Shown piece by piece: positions 41,272-51,007 of a stretch of DNA of 64,000 nucleotides. How positions within the stretch are numbered: the stretch's first letter is position 1; the number at the start of each line of letters is the position of its first letter. A program made the position numbers and the translations under genes. This DNA is from Aquimarina aquimarini (GTDB taxonomy: Bacteria; Bacteroidota; Bacteroidia; Flavobacteriales; Flavobacteriaceae), in contig NZ_OMKE01000057.1 of NCBI RefSeq assembly GCF_900299535.1, positions 62,001 to 126,000 on the forward strand. Reading direction: 5' to 3'. Under the pieces are notes generated by a model that worked only from the letters and a program-made list of their open reading frames with translations, made no database searches and was not told where the DNA came from.

Positions 41272-43677
41272 ATGAAAAGAATTATTAAAAAAGTTGCAGT
41301 GATCGGTTCAGGGATTATGGGATCCGGCATTGCTTGTCATTTTGCTAATATAGGTGTCGAAGTACTATTATTAGATATCGTTCCTCGAGAACTTAATGAC
41401 AAAGAAAAAGCAAAAGGGCTTACCTTAGAAAATAAAGCAGTACGCAATCGATTAGTAAATGATTCACTAACTGCCGCCCTAAAATCGAAACCATCTCCTA
41501 TCTACCATCAAAAATTTTCTAATAGAATTACAACAGGAAATTTAGAAGATGATATTGCAAAAGTTGCAGATGTAGACTGGATTATAGAAGTAGTTGTAGA
41601 AAGACTTGATATAAAAAAAATAGTCTTTGAAAACCTTGAAAAACACAGAACCCCAGGTACCTTAATTACTTCTAACACTTCAGGTATTCCTATTAAGTTT
41701 ATGAACGAAGGAAGAAGTGAAGATTTCCAAAAACATTTTTGTGGAACACACTTTTTCAATCCAGCCCGTTATCTTAAATTATTTGAAATTATCCCTGGTC
41801 CTAACACCTCTCAGGAAGTTCTTGATTTCCTCAATGGTTATGGTGAACAATATTTAGGAAAAACATCTGTAATTGCAAAAGACACCCCAGCATTTATTGG
41901 GAATAGAATTGGAATTTTTAGCATTATGAGCTTGTTTCATATGGTAAAAGATATGGATTTAACTATAGAAGAAGTAGATAAGCTTACAGGACCCGTAATT
42001 GGTCGTCCTAAATCTGCAACTTTCCGTACCGTAGATGTTGTTGGTTTAGACACGCTAGTTCATGTAGCCAATGGTATTGCTGATAATTGTTCAGATGATG
42101 AACGCCATGAATTATTTAAACTTCCTGATTTCATTAATACCATGATGGAGAACAAATGGTTAGGAAGCAAAACTAAGCAAGGTTTTTATAAGAAGAATGT
42201 AAACGCCGATGGAAAAAAAGAAATTCTTTCTCTTGACCTAAATACTCTAGAATACAGAGGAAAGAAAAGAGCCTCCTTCCCTACTCTAGAAATGACCAAA
42301 ACTATTGATAAGGTTGTAGATCGATTTAAGGTATTAGTCGCTGGTAAAGATAAAGCTGGTGAGTTCTATCGTAAAACCTTTGCTGCCTTATTTGCGTATG
42401 TATCTAATAGAATTCCAGAAATCACTGATGATTTATACAAAATAGACGATGCAATGAAAGCAGGTTTTGGATGGGAGCATGGTCCTTTTCAAATTTGGGA
42501 TGCTATTGGTGTTGAAAAAGGAATCGAAATCATGAAAGCCGAAGGGTTAGTACCAGCAACATGGGTTAATGATATGATCGCTTCTGGAAATACTTCTTTC
42601 TATACCGTAAAAAATGGAGCAACATTTTTCTATGATATTCCTAAAAAAGAACAAATAAAAGTTCCTGGACAAGATGCTTTTATTATACTAGACAACATTC
42701 GTAAGTCTTCTGAAGTATTTAAAAATAGTGGTGTTGTAGTTGAAGATCTAGGAGATGGAATCCTAAATGTAGAATTCCAAAGTAAAATGAATACTATTGG
42801 AGGTGATGTATTAGCAGGACTAAATAAAGCTATTGATATTGCCGAGAAAGATTTTCAAGGATTAGTTGTTGGTAATCAAGCAGCAAATTTCTCTGTAGGA
42901 GCCAATATCGGGATGATCTTTATGATGGCTGTAGAACAAGAATACGATGAACTTAATATGGCTATTAAGTACTTTCAGGATTCTATGATGCGTATGCGTT
43001 ATTCATCAATTCCAACAATAGCTGCTCCTCATGGTATGACCCTTGGTGGAGGATGCGAACTTTCTATGCATGCAGATAAGGTAGTTGCTGCCGCAGAAAC
43101 ATATATAGGACTCGTAGAATTTGGAGTAGGAGTTATCCCTGGTGGAGGTGGATCAAAAGAAATGGCACTAAGAGCATCAGACACATTCAAGAAAAATGAT
43201 GTTGAGCTTAATGTGCTTCAAGAACACTTTTTAACCATTGGTATGGCAAAAGTATCTACCTCTGCTTATGAAGCATATGATCTTAATATACTACAAAAAG
43301 GAAAAGATATTGTGGTAGTAAATAAAGATCGCCAGATTGCTACAGCAAAAGCATATGCAAAACTAATAGCAGAACAAGGATATACACAATCACCCAAAAG
43401 AAAAGATATAAAAGTACTAGGTAAACAAGCCTTAGGAATGTTCTTAGTAGGAACTGATTCTATGGAAGCTAGTAAATATATTTCTGAACACGACAGAAAA
43501 ATTGCTAATAAACTAGGTTATGTAATGGCAGGTGGAGATTTATCTGAACCTACTTTGGTTACAGAACAATATCTCCTGGACTTAGAACGAGAAGCTTTCT
43601 TGTCTCTATGTACAGAACGAAAAACCTTGGAACGAATAGAACATATGCTTAAAAAAGGAAAACCGTTACGTAATTAA
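41272..43677 (+). CDS. 3-Hydroxyacyl-CoA dehydrogenase / enoyl-CoA hydratase fusion
   Basis: 801 residues. The N-terminal NAD-binding domain has VAVIGSGIMGSGIACHF and FNPARYLKLFEIIPG, then the helical C-terminal dehydrogenase part (PAFIGNRIG, GFGWEHGPFQIWDAIG). The last 300 residues form a crotonase domain with an oxyanion site near NFSVGANIGM and GGGCELSMHAD, and GVIPGGGGSKEM. Order dehydrogenase then hydratase is the reverse of E. coli FadB/FadJ and is common outside the enterics. It catalyses the hydration and second oxidation of beta-oxidation. Confidence 0.92.
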   Translation: MKRIIKKVAVIGSGIMGSGIACHFANIGVEVLLLDIVPRELNDKEKAKGLTLENKAVRNRLVNDSLTAALKSKPSPIYHQKFSNRITTGNLEDDIAKVADVDWIIEVVVERLDIKKIVFENLEKHRTPGTLITSNTSGIPIKFMNEGRSEDFQKHFCGTHFFNPARYLKLFEIIPGPNTSQEVLDFLNGYGEQYLGKTSVIAKDTPAFIGNRIGIFSIMSLFHMVKDMDLTIEEVDKLTGPVIGRPKSATFRTVDVVGLDTLVHVANGIADNCSDDERHELFKLPDFINTMMENKWLGSKTKQGFYKKNVNADGKKEILSLDLNTLEYRGKKRASFPTLEMTKTIDKVVDRFKVLVAGKDKAGEFYRKTFAALFAYVSNRIPEITDDLYKIDDAMKAGFGWEHGPFQIWDAIGVEKGIEIMKAEGLVPATWVNDMIASGNTSFYTVKNGATFFYDIPKKEQIKVPGQDAFIILDNIRKSSEVFKNSGVVVEDLGDGILNVEFQSKMNTIGGDVLAGLNKAIDIAEKDFQGLVVGNQAANFSVGANIGMIFMMAVEQEYDELNMAIKYFQDSMMRMRYSSIPTIAAPHGMTLGGGCELSMHADKVVAAAETYIGLVEFGVGVIPGGGGSKEMALRASDTFKKNDVELNVLQEHFLTIGMAKVSTSAYEAYDLNILQKGKDIVVVNKDRQIATAKAYAKLIAEQGYTQSPKRKDIKVLGKQALGMFLVGTDSMEASKYISEHDRKIANKLGYVMAGGDLSEPTLVTEQYLLDLEREAFLSLCTERKTLERIEHMLKKGKPLRN

Positions 43678-43717
43678 TTTACAGAAACTAGAGACTAGAT
43701 GATCAGAGATTAGACAA

Positions 43718-44077
43718 ATGGTAAGACATAATTTTAAAAAATTGAAAATTTGGCAACAAAGCATAAAATTAGTCAATGATAATTATGCTCTTACAAAAAC
43801 TTTTCCTGAATCAGAAAGGTTCAATCTAATTAGTCAAATGAATAGATGTGCTGTTTCAATTCCTTCAAATATAGCAGAAGGGTCGAGTAAAAGCACAAAT
43901 AGACATTTCAAAAAGTTTTTAGAAAACAGTTTAGGATCAGCTTTTGAGTGGGAAACTCAACTTATTGTCTCCTTAAATGAAAACTACTTGAGTAAAGAAA
44001 AGTTTGAAGAATTAGAAAATAAAATTTTACAAATACAGAAAATGATAGGTTCTTTTATGGATAATTTAAACGAGTAG
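43718..44077 (+). CDS. Four-helix-bundle protein (23S rRNA intervening-sequence protein family)
   Basis: 119 residues matching the S23/IVP-like four-helix family: FKKLKIWQQSIKLVNDNY, SERFNLISQMNRCAVSIPSNIAEGSSK and EWETQLIVS are the classic segments. The proteins form pentamers of helical bundles and their function is unclear. Here it sits between the dehydrogenase and thiolase genes of a metabolic operon where it has no obvious role. AGAGATTAGA at 43705-43714 recurs inverted at 44089-44098, so the gene is bounded by a short inverted repeat, suggesting insertion as a unit. Confidence 0.88.
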   Translation: MVRHNFKKLKIWQQSIKLVNDNYALTKTFPESERFNLISQMNRCAVSIPSNIAEGSSKSTNRHFKKFLENSLGSAFEWETQLIVSLNENYLSKEKFEELENKILQIQKMIGSFMDNLNE

Positions 44078-44142
44078 AACATCTAGATTCTAATCTCTTT
44101 ATTCTCTAAAGTCTTCATTTTTTTAAAATAAACACAGTAACT

Positions 44143-45336
44143 ATGAGCAAAACAGCATATATAGTAAAAGCATACAGAACAGCCGTGGGAAAAGCGCCTC
44201 GCGGAGTGTTCAGGTTCAAAAGAACTGATGAACTGGCAGCAGAAACCATAGCACATATGATGAAAGAACTGCCACAATTAGACAAAACACGTATTGATGA
44301 TGTTATTGTAGGTAATGCAATGCCAGAAGGATCTCAAGGGTTAAACATGGCACGCCTTATTTCATTAATGGGCCTTAACTCTGTTGATGTTCCTGGAGTA
44401 ACCGTAAATAGATTTTGTTCTTCAGGAATCGAAACAATTGGTATTGCAACTGCCAAAATACAATCAGGAATGGCAGATTGTATTATTGCTGGGGGAGCAG
44501 AAAGTATGAGTTCTGTACCAATGACAGGGTACAAGACAGAACTTAATTATGACTTAGCCAAGTCTGGTCATGAAGATTATTATTGGGGAATGGGTAATAC
44601 TGCAGAAGCAGTAGCGAATCAATTTAAAGTATCTCGTGAAGATCAAGATGAATTTGCTTATCATTCTCATATGAAAGCTCTAAAAGCACAGGCAGAAAAT
44701 CGTTTTCAAGACCAAATAGTTCCTATTGATGTAGAACAGATATATGTTGATGAAAACGGAAAAAAAGCTACAAAATCTTATACCGTAACAAAAGATGAAG
44801 GTCCTCGTGCAGGTACTAATCAAGAAGCACTAGCAAGACTACGTCCTGTTTTTGCTGCCAACGGGAGTGTAACTGCAGGAAACTCTTCACAAATGAGTGA
44901 TGGGGCTGCCTTTGTGATGGTAATGAGTGAGGAGATGGTCAAAGAACTTAATCTTGAGCCTATTGCCAGACTTGTAAATTATGCGGCAGCAGGTGTAGAA
45001 CCAAGAATTATGGGTATTGGCCCCGTAAAAGCAATTCCAAAAGCACTAAAACAAGCTGGATTACATCAAAACGATGTAGAACTTATTGAACTTAATGAAG
45101 CTTTTGCCTCTCAATCCCTAGCAGTAGTTAGAGAATTAGGCCTTAATAAAGATATTGTAAATGTAAATGGAGGAGCTATCGCATTAGGTCACCCTCTTGG
45201 ATGTACAGGAGCAAAGCTATCGGTACAGTTATTTGACGAAATGCGTAAACGTAACATGCAAGGTAAATATGGTATGGTTACCATGTGTGTAGGTACAGGA
45301 CAGGGAGCTGCCGGTATCTTTGAATTTTTAAACTAA
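44143..45336 (+). CDS. fadA: Acetyl-CoA C-acyltransferase (3-ketoacyl-CoA thiolase)
   Basis: 397 residues, thiolase. Nucleophile C92 in NRFCSSGIE, histidine in NEAFASQS/GHPLGCTGAK and the second cysteine in MVTMCVGTGQGAA. It cleaves 3-ketoacyl-CoA with CoA in the last step of beta-oxidation. Length is normal. It is in the marR operon, 65 bases after the four-helix-bundle gene. Confidence 0.94.
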   Translation: MSKTAYIVKAYRTAVGKAPRGVFRFKRTDELAAETIAHMMKELPQLDKTRIDDVIVGNAMPEGSQGLNMARLISLMGLNSVDVPGVTVNRFCSSGIETIGIATAKIQSGMADCIIAGGAESMSSVPMTGYKTELNYDLAKSGHEDYYWGMGNTAEAVANQFKVSREDQDEFAYHSHMKALKAQAENRFQDQIVPIDVEQIYVDENGKKATKSYTVTKDEGPRAGTNQEALARLRPVFAANGSVTAGNSSQMSDGAAFVMVMSEEMVKELNLEPIARLVNYAAAGVEPRIMGIGPVKAIPKALKQAGLHQNDVELIELNEAFASQSLAVVRELGLNKDIVNVNGGAIALGHPLGCTGAKLSVQLFDEMRKRNMQGKYGMVTMCVGTGQGAAGIFEFLN

Positions 45337-45412
45337 TTAGAATTGAGATATGAGTACCACAAGAATTAATTTATCTCAGTACTCAACACTAACTCCTAAA
45401 AAATTATAAAAA

Positions 45413-47224
45413 ATGAGTACAGAAAACATAAAAAAAACGATTCTTAGAGGAGGACAATTCCTTGTTAAAGAAACCAATTGCGATGATGTATTTACTCCAG
45501 AAGATTTTTCTGAAGAGCAAAGAATGATGCGTGATAGTGCCAAAGAATTTGTAGATCGTGAACTATGGGCACATTGGGAAAGATTTGAAAATAAAGATTA
45601 CGCATTTACCGAAGAATGTATGCGCAAAGCAGGGGAACTAGGCTTATTAGGAGTTGCTGTACCCGAAGCATACGGAGGTTTAGGAATGGGATTTGTTTCT
45701 ACCATGTTGGTATGTGATTATATTTCTGGAGCAACTGGGTCTTTCAGTACAGCTTTTGGAGCTCATACTGGTATTGGTACTATGCCAATTACCCTTTACG
45801 GAAATGAAGAACAAAAAAACAAATGTGTGCCAAAACTTGCTTCAGGAGAGTGGTTTGGTGCGTATTGCTTAACAGAACCAGGAGCTGGATCAGACGCCAA
45901 TTCAGGAAAAACAAAAGCAGTACTCTCTGAAGATGGAAAGCACTACTCTATTTCAGGACAAAAAATGTGGATCTCTAATGCAGGGTTCTGTAATCTATTT
46001 ATTGTTTTTGCTCGTATAGAAGATGATAAAAATATTACAGGGTTTATTGTAGAAAATGATCCTTCCAACGGAATTTCTCTAGGAGACGAAGAAAAGAAAC
46101 TGGGGATTCACTCCTCCTCTACTCGTCAGGTATTTTTTAGTGATACCAAAGTACCTGTAGAGAATATGTTATCAGAAAGAGGTAATGGATTCAAAATAGC
46201 AATGAACGCATTGAATGTAGGTCGTATTAAACTAGCCGCAGCATGTCTTGATGCACAACGCCGAGTAATTGGGGAAGCTACCAAATATGCCAACGAACGT
46301 ATTCAGTTTAAAACTCCAATTATGAATTTTGGAGCTATCAAAGCTAAAGTTGCAGAAATGGCAACCAATACATATGCTGATGAATCTGCTAGTTATAGAG
46401 CTGCAAAAAATATAGAAGATAGAATTGCGATCAGACAAGAAGAAGGAAATTCTCACCAAGAAGCCGAACTTAAAGGAGTTGAAGAATATGCTATTGAGTG
46501 TTCTATTCTTAAAGTTGCCGTTTCTGAGGATGTGCAAAACTGTACAGACGAAGGGGTACAAATCTTTGGAGGTATGGGATTCTCTGCTGATACCCCAATG
46601 GAATCAGCGTGGAGAGATGCTCGTATTTCTCGTATCTATGAAGGTACAAACGAGATTAATCGTATGCTTGCCGTAGGAATGCTTATAAAAAAGGCGATGA
46701 AAGGACATCTAGATCTTTTAGGGCCAGCGATGAAGGTTGCAGATGAACTTACTGGCATCCCTTCTTTTGACACACCAGATTACTCTGTATTGTTTTCTGA
46801 AGAAAAAGAAATAATAGCAAAGCTAAAAAAGGTTTTCTTAATGGTAGCAGGTGCTGCAATTCAAAAATATGGCCCTCAGATAGAAGAACATCAACAATTA
46901 TTAATGGCCGCTTCTGATATTCTTATAGAAATATACATGGCTGAATCTACTATTCTTAGAACTGAGAAAAATGCCAAACGTTTTGGCGAAGAGGCTCAAG
47001 AAACTCAGATTGCAATGTCTCAATTATACTTATATAATGCTGTAGATATCGTAATTAGAAAAGGAAAAGAAGGAATAGTTTCTTTTGCCGAAGGTGATGA
47101 GCAACGTATGATGCTTATGGGACTTAAACGTTTTACAAAATATGCTAATCAACCTAATGTGGTTGCTTTAAGAACTAAAATCGCTGATAAAATTGCTCAA
47201 GAAAACGGTTATTTTATTGGGTAA
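45413..47224 (+). CDS. Acyl-CoA dehydrogenase
   Basis: 603 residues, FAD-dependent first enzyme of beta-oxidation. The core has YCLTEPGAGSDANSG and MWISNAGFCNLF (FAD and substrate contacts), GFKIAMNALNVGR, and the catalytic-base region ISRIYEGTNEINR. A further domain of about 180 residues follows, as in the long VLCAD-like enzymes and their bacterial relatives. Last gene of the marR operon. Confidence 0.93.
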   Translation: MSTENIKKTILRGGQFLVKETNCDDVFTPEDFSEEQRMMRDSAKEFVDRELWAHWERFENKDYAFTEECMRKAGELGLLGVAVPEAYGGLGMGFVSTMLVCDYISGATGSFSTAFGAHTGIGTMPITLYGNEEQKNKCVPKLASGEWFGAYCLTEPGAGSDANSGKTKAVLSEDGKHYSISGQKMWISNAGFCNLFIVFARIEDDKNITGFIVENDPSNGISLGDEEKKLGIHSSSTRQVFFSDTKVPVENMLSERGNGFKIAMNALNVGRIKLAAACLDAQRRVIGEATKYANERIQFKTPIMNFGAIKAKVAEMATNTYADESASYRAAKNIEDRIAIRQEEGNSHQEAELKGVEEYAIECSILKVAVSEDVQNCTDEGVQIFGGMGFSADTPMESAWRDARISRIYEGTNEINRMLAVGMLIKKAMKGHLDLLGPAMKVADELTGIPSFDTPDYSVLFSEEKEIIAKLKKVFLMVAGAAIQKYGPQIEEHQQLLMAASDILIEIYMAESTILRTEKNAKRFGEEAQETQIAMSQLYLYNAVDIVIRKGKEGIVSFAEGDEQRMMLMGLKRFTKYANQPNVVALRTKIADKIAQENGYFIG

Positions 47225-47875
47225 ACAATGTCATATAGAATAGCATAGATATATTATTTCTATGCTATATGCAAAAGCCTTTTCTCCTAGGCTTAAAATT
47301 GGAGGGTTGTTTAATTTTGATATGAAAAAACCGCCTTTTTATTATATAAAAGGCGGTTTTTATATTTCTAGATGTAAAGATTGCCCAAAACTTATTACTC
47401 CATTTCTCTTCTTAGTTTTTTTATATAATTATTTTATAATTCATTCTTAGCTCCTTTTAAGCATATCTTAATTAGAATCTAAAAATCAAAACACAATCAG
47501 AACTTTCAACAGAGTTTTGAATAATTCTTTTTTCATTGGTTAGTATCTGATAAATACTAAAAAACACCTACAATATTTTTTTTGACAAAAATCGATAAGA
47601 AAATTGCTTTTCAGAAGTAAATTATGATGTTTTTTACGAAAAATAAGTCTGTAAAAATGGTTCCACACATATCCGTAACAGACTAGCAACAAACACAATA
47701 ATCCACATACTCATGATCTCACCAAAGTTGTAAATGGATTATTTAAAAAAATCAACGTAAAAGTGTTGAAATCAAGGTAACATTTTTTGCCGCTACGACA
47801 TATATATTAAACCGTATAAACATGAGTCATTATACCAACAATCACACATTTTTTCCTTACACTAAAACTTTAAAC
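47225..47875. other. Intergenic region before the LRR gene
   Basis: 651 bases. An imperfect AT-rich hairpin follows the dehydrogenase stop (inner stem TAGCATAG/CTATGCTA at 47241-47248 and 47260-47267), then the repeat/terminator at 47328-47377. From 47380 to 47875 I see no gene or clear promoter. Confidence 0.5.
47328..47377 (+). terminator. Terminator within 50-bp repeat, copy A
   Basis: AAACCGCCTTTT and AAAAGGCGGTTT stem around TATTATAT, with a T-run. The 50 bases from 47328 match 50471-50520 at 48 of 50 positions, including 14 bases beyond the hairpin. Confidence 0.8.
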
Positions 47876-50431
47876 ATGAAAAAAACCTATCTTTTAGTAA
47901 CGTTGTTACTACTAACCATTCCGATTTTTTCTCAAACGGTAACTATACCTGATACAAAATTTAAGAAAGCGCTTATTGATAATATAAGAATAAACACTAA
48001 CGGAGATACTGAAATACAAACACAAGAAGCTATCGCATTTGCTGGAAATTTAAATTTGTATAGCAAAGGAATTTATGATTTAACAGGTATTGAAGCGTTT
48101 GTTAATATTACTGGAATAAATGCTTCTTCAAACAATATTTCAAAAATCGATATTTCTGCAAATACTGCATTGATTGATTTAGCATTAAATCAAAACAATC
48201 TCTCTCTAATTAATGTTAGTAATAATACAAAATTAAGTTCACTACATATAAGTGGCAATACCATTACAAACATTGATCTTTCAAAAAACACCTCACTAAA
48301 AGTTTTCTCTTGTAATAATAATGATATACAAGCTTTAGACCTATCTAATAATAATGCTTTAGAGTATGTATATGCAAATCAAAATAAAATAAGCAACATA
48401 GAAATTAGCACCCTAACTTACTTAAAAAGTTTAGTAATCTCTTATAATCTGATAACAAATTTAAATGTTTCAAATAATCTTAATTTAACATATTTGTTAT
48501 GTAATAACAATCTAATCAAAAATTTAAATGTTTCAAAAAATGCGAAGTTAGAAACCTTGGGTTCTGAATATAACAATATATCCTCATTAATACTACCAAC
48601 AACTTCTAGCAACCTAGGAAAATTAAGTTGTAATAATAATAATTTATCATCTATTGATCTTAGTGCTCTTACAAATCTAAAAGTGCTAACCTGCTCTTCT
48701 AATAAACTTACCAATTTAGACATCTCTAAAAACATCAACCTAACTTCTTTGACTTGCGGATTTAACTCTCTTACAGAATTAGACGTCTCTAAGCAGAGTA
48801 AATTGACATATATATATGGTGATAACAATAAAAATCTGGAATTTGTAAATTGTAAAAACACTAACAATATAGGGATTAGTGGATTTTACTTAAGAAATAT
48901 AAGTGCTAATGCTAAGATATGTGTAGATGATATAGCATATGCTAATCAAAATTTTACAAACATTGATGCTACAACAACTTTTGTTGATCAATGTATTATA
49001 GAAGAGATCGTAAATATCCCTGATGTAAAGTTTAAGAAAACATTATTAAATCATAATCCTCCAATTGATTTAAATCAGGATAGTGAAATTCAATACTCTG
49101 AAGCAGAAAAATTTTTAGGAACAATAGACGTAAGTAACTATAATTATGATTATAATCATATATATGACATAACAGGAATAGAAGCTTTTGTCAACATAAC
49201 TTCTTTTAAATGTTCTGATCATTCCATCAATACAGATTTAGATTTTTCTAAAAATATAGCTTTAAAGGAGTTAGATATTTCAGGCAATCAGGTTCCTAGT
49301 ATAAAATTGATTAATACGATACATTTGGTAAAACTAAATATTGGGGCTAACCAAATCAACAACTTAAATCTTAATGCTAATGTGAACTTAGAAGAATTAG
49401 ACATCAATCATAATAACCTAGTCAGCATAGATTTATCCAAAAACATAGCACTTAGAAGATTAAATGCATTTTCTAGCAATTTATCAACCCTTGATATTAC
49501 TAATAATAAAGAATTGATAGATTTATCGATTGGAGGAACAAATTTGACCAAAGTAAATTTACAATACAATGTTAAATTAGAGAATTTAGAATGGCAATCA
49601 AAAAACTATACTACAATTGATCTATCTAATAATGTAAAATTGAAATCTTTTTCAGGATACGGGACAAACTTTTCTAATATTGATTTACAATTTAATACAG
49701 AATTAGAATATCTAAGTTTAGATAATAATAAAAACCTGCTAGCTTTAAATATAGAAAACAACAAGAAGCTTAAAAATTTGAATATAGCAAACACGAATAT
49801 TAACGAACTAGATACTGAGTATAATATTAATTTAGAGAACTTAAATGTTAATAATTGTCAGTTAAAGGATTTACAATTATTAAACAACAAGAAATTGAAA
49901 TATTTATATATTCAAAACAACAAATTAATTGAATTGGATTTATCTCAAACTCCACTATTAAAAGGTATAGATTTTAGCAAGAATAAGAATCTAAACTTTG
50001 TGAATCTCAAAAACGGAAGCAATAAAAACATATTCTATTTTGTAGCTACGAATAATCCTGCGTTAAATCATATATGTGTTGATGATATCAACTATGCTTA
50101 CCAAAAATTCACTAGAAAAGATATACATACTAATTTCACGAATTCTTGTAATTCTAACCCTAATAATAATTTTACTACTTCTAATTTAGAAGGAAATATT
50201 AAAATACATCCTGTTCCTTTTATTAATGAACTTACTATAAAAGGAATTGATACTAAAAATGATTTTGAACTATATTTTTATTCAGCAAACGGAAAACAAT
50301 TCTCAGTTAATAAAATAATAACTGATGACTCTAAATTAAGTATTGAAACAAATGAAATTCCTAAAGGAGTTTATTTTATCAAAATTATCACATCTAGAGA
50401 AACTATAATTAAAAAAATAATAAAACAATAA
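47876..50431 (+). CDS. Secreted leucine-rich-repeat protein with T9SS-type C-terminal domain
   Basis: 851 residues. The signal peptide ends in IPIFSQT. Two similar modules follow, each opening with a VTIPDTKFKKALI / VNIPDVKFKKTLL stretch and a DxNxDxEIQ loop (possible calcium site). Each continues with LRRs of about 21 residues (pattern LxxLxxxxNxLTxLDLSxN) and ends with a KICVDD/HICVDD cysteine-capped segment. The second module starts near residue 378. The last 75 residues (KIHPVPFINELTI...GVYFIKI) match a type A sorting domain of the type IX secretion system, so the protein is probably exported and attached to the cell surface, likely for adhesion or binding. Confidence 0.9.
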   Translation: MKKTYLLVTLLLLTIPIFSQTVTIPDTKFKKALIDNIRINTNGDTEIQTQEAIAFAGNLNLYSKGIYDLTGIEAFVNITGINASSNNISKIDISANTALIDLALNQNNLSLINVSNNTKLSSLHISGNTITNIDLSKNTSLKVFSCNNNDIQALDLSNNNALEYVYANQNKISNIEISTLTYLKSLVISYNLITNLNVSNNLNLTYLLCNNNLIKNLNVSKNAKLETLGSEYNNISSLILPTTSSNLGKLSCNNNNLSSIDLSALTNLKVLTCSSNKLTNLDISKNINLTSLTCGFNSLTELDVSKQSKLTYIYGDNNKNLEFVNCKNTNNIGISGFYLRNISANAKICVDDIAYANQNFTNIDATTTFVDQCIIEEIVNIPDVKFKKTLLNHNPPIDLNQDSEIQYSEAEKFLGTIDVSNYNYDYNHIYDITGIEAFVNITSFKCSDHSINTDLDFSKNIALKELDISGNQVPSIKLINTIHLVKLNIGANQINNLNLNANVNLEELDINHNNLVSIDLSKNIALRRLNAFSSNLSTLDITNNKELIDLSIGGTNLTKVNLQYNVKLENLEWQSKNYTTIDLSNNVKLKSFSGYGTNFSNIDLQFNTELEYLSLDNNKNLLALNIENNKKLKNLNIANTNINELDTEYNINLENLNVNNCQLKDLQLLNNKKLKYLYIQNNKLIELDLSQTPLLKGIDFSKNKNLNFVNLKNGSNKNIFYFVATNNPALNHICVDDINYAYQKFTRKDIHTNFTNSCNSNPNNNFTTSNLEGNIKIHPVPFINELTIKGIDTKNDFELYFYSANGKQFSVNKIITDDSKLSIETNEIPKGVYFIKIITSRETIIKKIIKQ

Positions 50432-51007
50432 CCTAGTTTTAATTACACACTTAATGAAATAGTGTCTAGTAAACCGCCTTTTTATTATACAAAAGGCGGT
50501 TTTTACATTTCTAGATGTAATCTTTTTTTTAATTCTACTTTTCCAATAGAGGTTACAACTACTTCTCGCGAATCTTTCATTTTTTAATATAAATTTATGT
50601 TAATGGATATATACTATTTTTTAATTGTAAAGGTTTTGATTATCACATATGTCATCGATTATATTTACCATCTACAAATACCGCTCGTTCTTGTTTATTT
50701 TTATAAAATACTATAATCGAGTATTTCTTCTTTTTTATGTCTATACTTTGCACTTTAATATTTATAGTCCACAAAAGTAAATCTCATTATTTTTTTTATT
50801 TCATTACAGAATGAAGTATGGAATTTCTTTATAAAAGTATGTTCACTTTTTTTAAGGTTAGTACAATTTGAGGCCTCTTAAACTATTTACATCCTTTTAA
50901 TAATTATATATTTGAAAAGTAAATGACTGTTACTTATTCATATACTACATTCTATTTTTAATTTTTGTTCCTTACTTTTACCTCGACTATTTGATCAAAT
51001 TATATTT
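50432..51007. other. Intergenic region after the LRR gene
   Basis: 576 bases. It starts with copy B of the 50-bp repeat. On the minus strand two tiny coding-like frames are visible (50503-50580, 25 codons; 50652-50753, 33 codons), the second with a TACTTTTG box before it (50779 to 50772). They may be relics or chance. Nothing else seen. Confidence 0.4.
50471..50520 (+). terminator. Terminator within 50-bp repeat, copy B
   Basis: The same stem as copy A with one loop change. It ends the LRR gene. The two copies stand in the same orientation, 3143 bases apart. Confidence 0.8.

Noticed and set aside
47262..47450. 62-codon frame after the acyl-CoA dehydrogenase gene
   Set aside because: It runs straight through the terminator hairpin and has no family resemblance.
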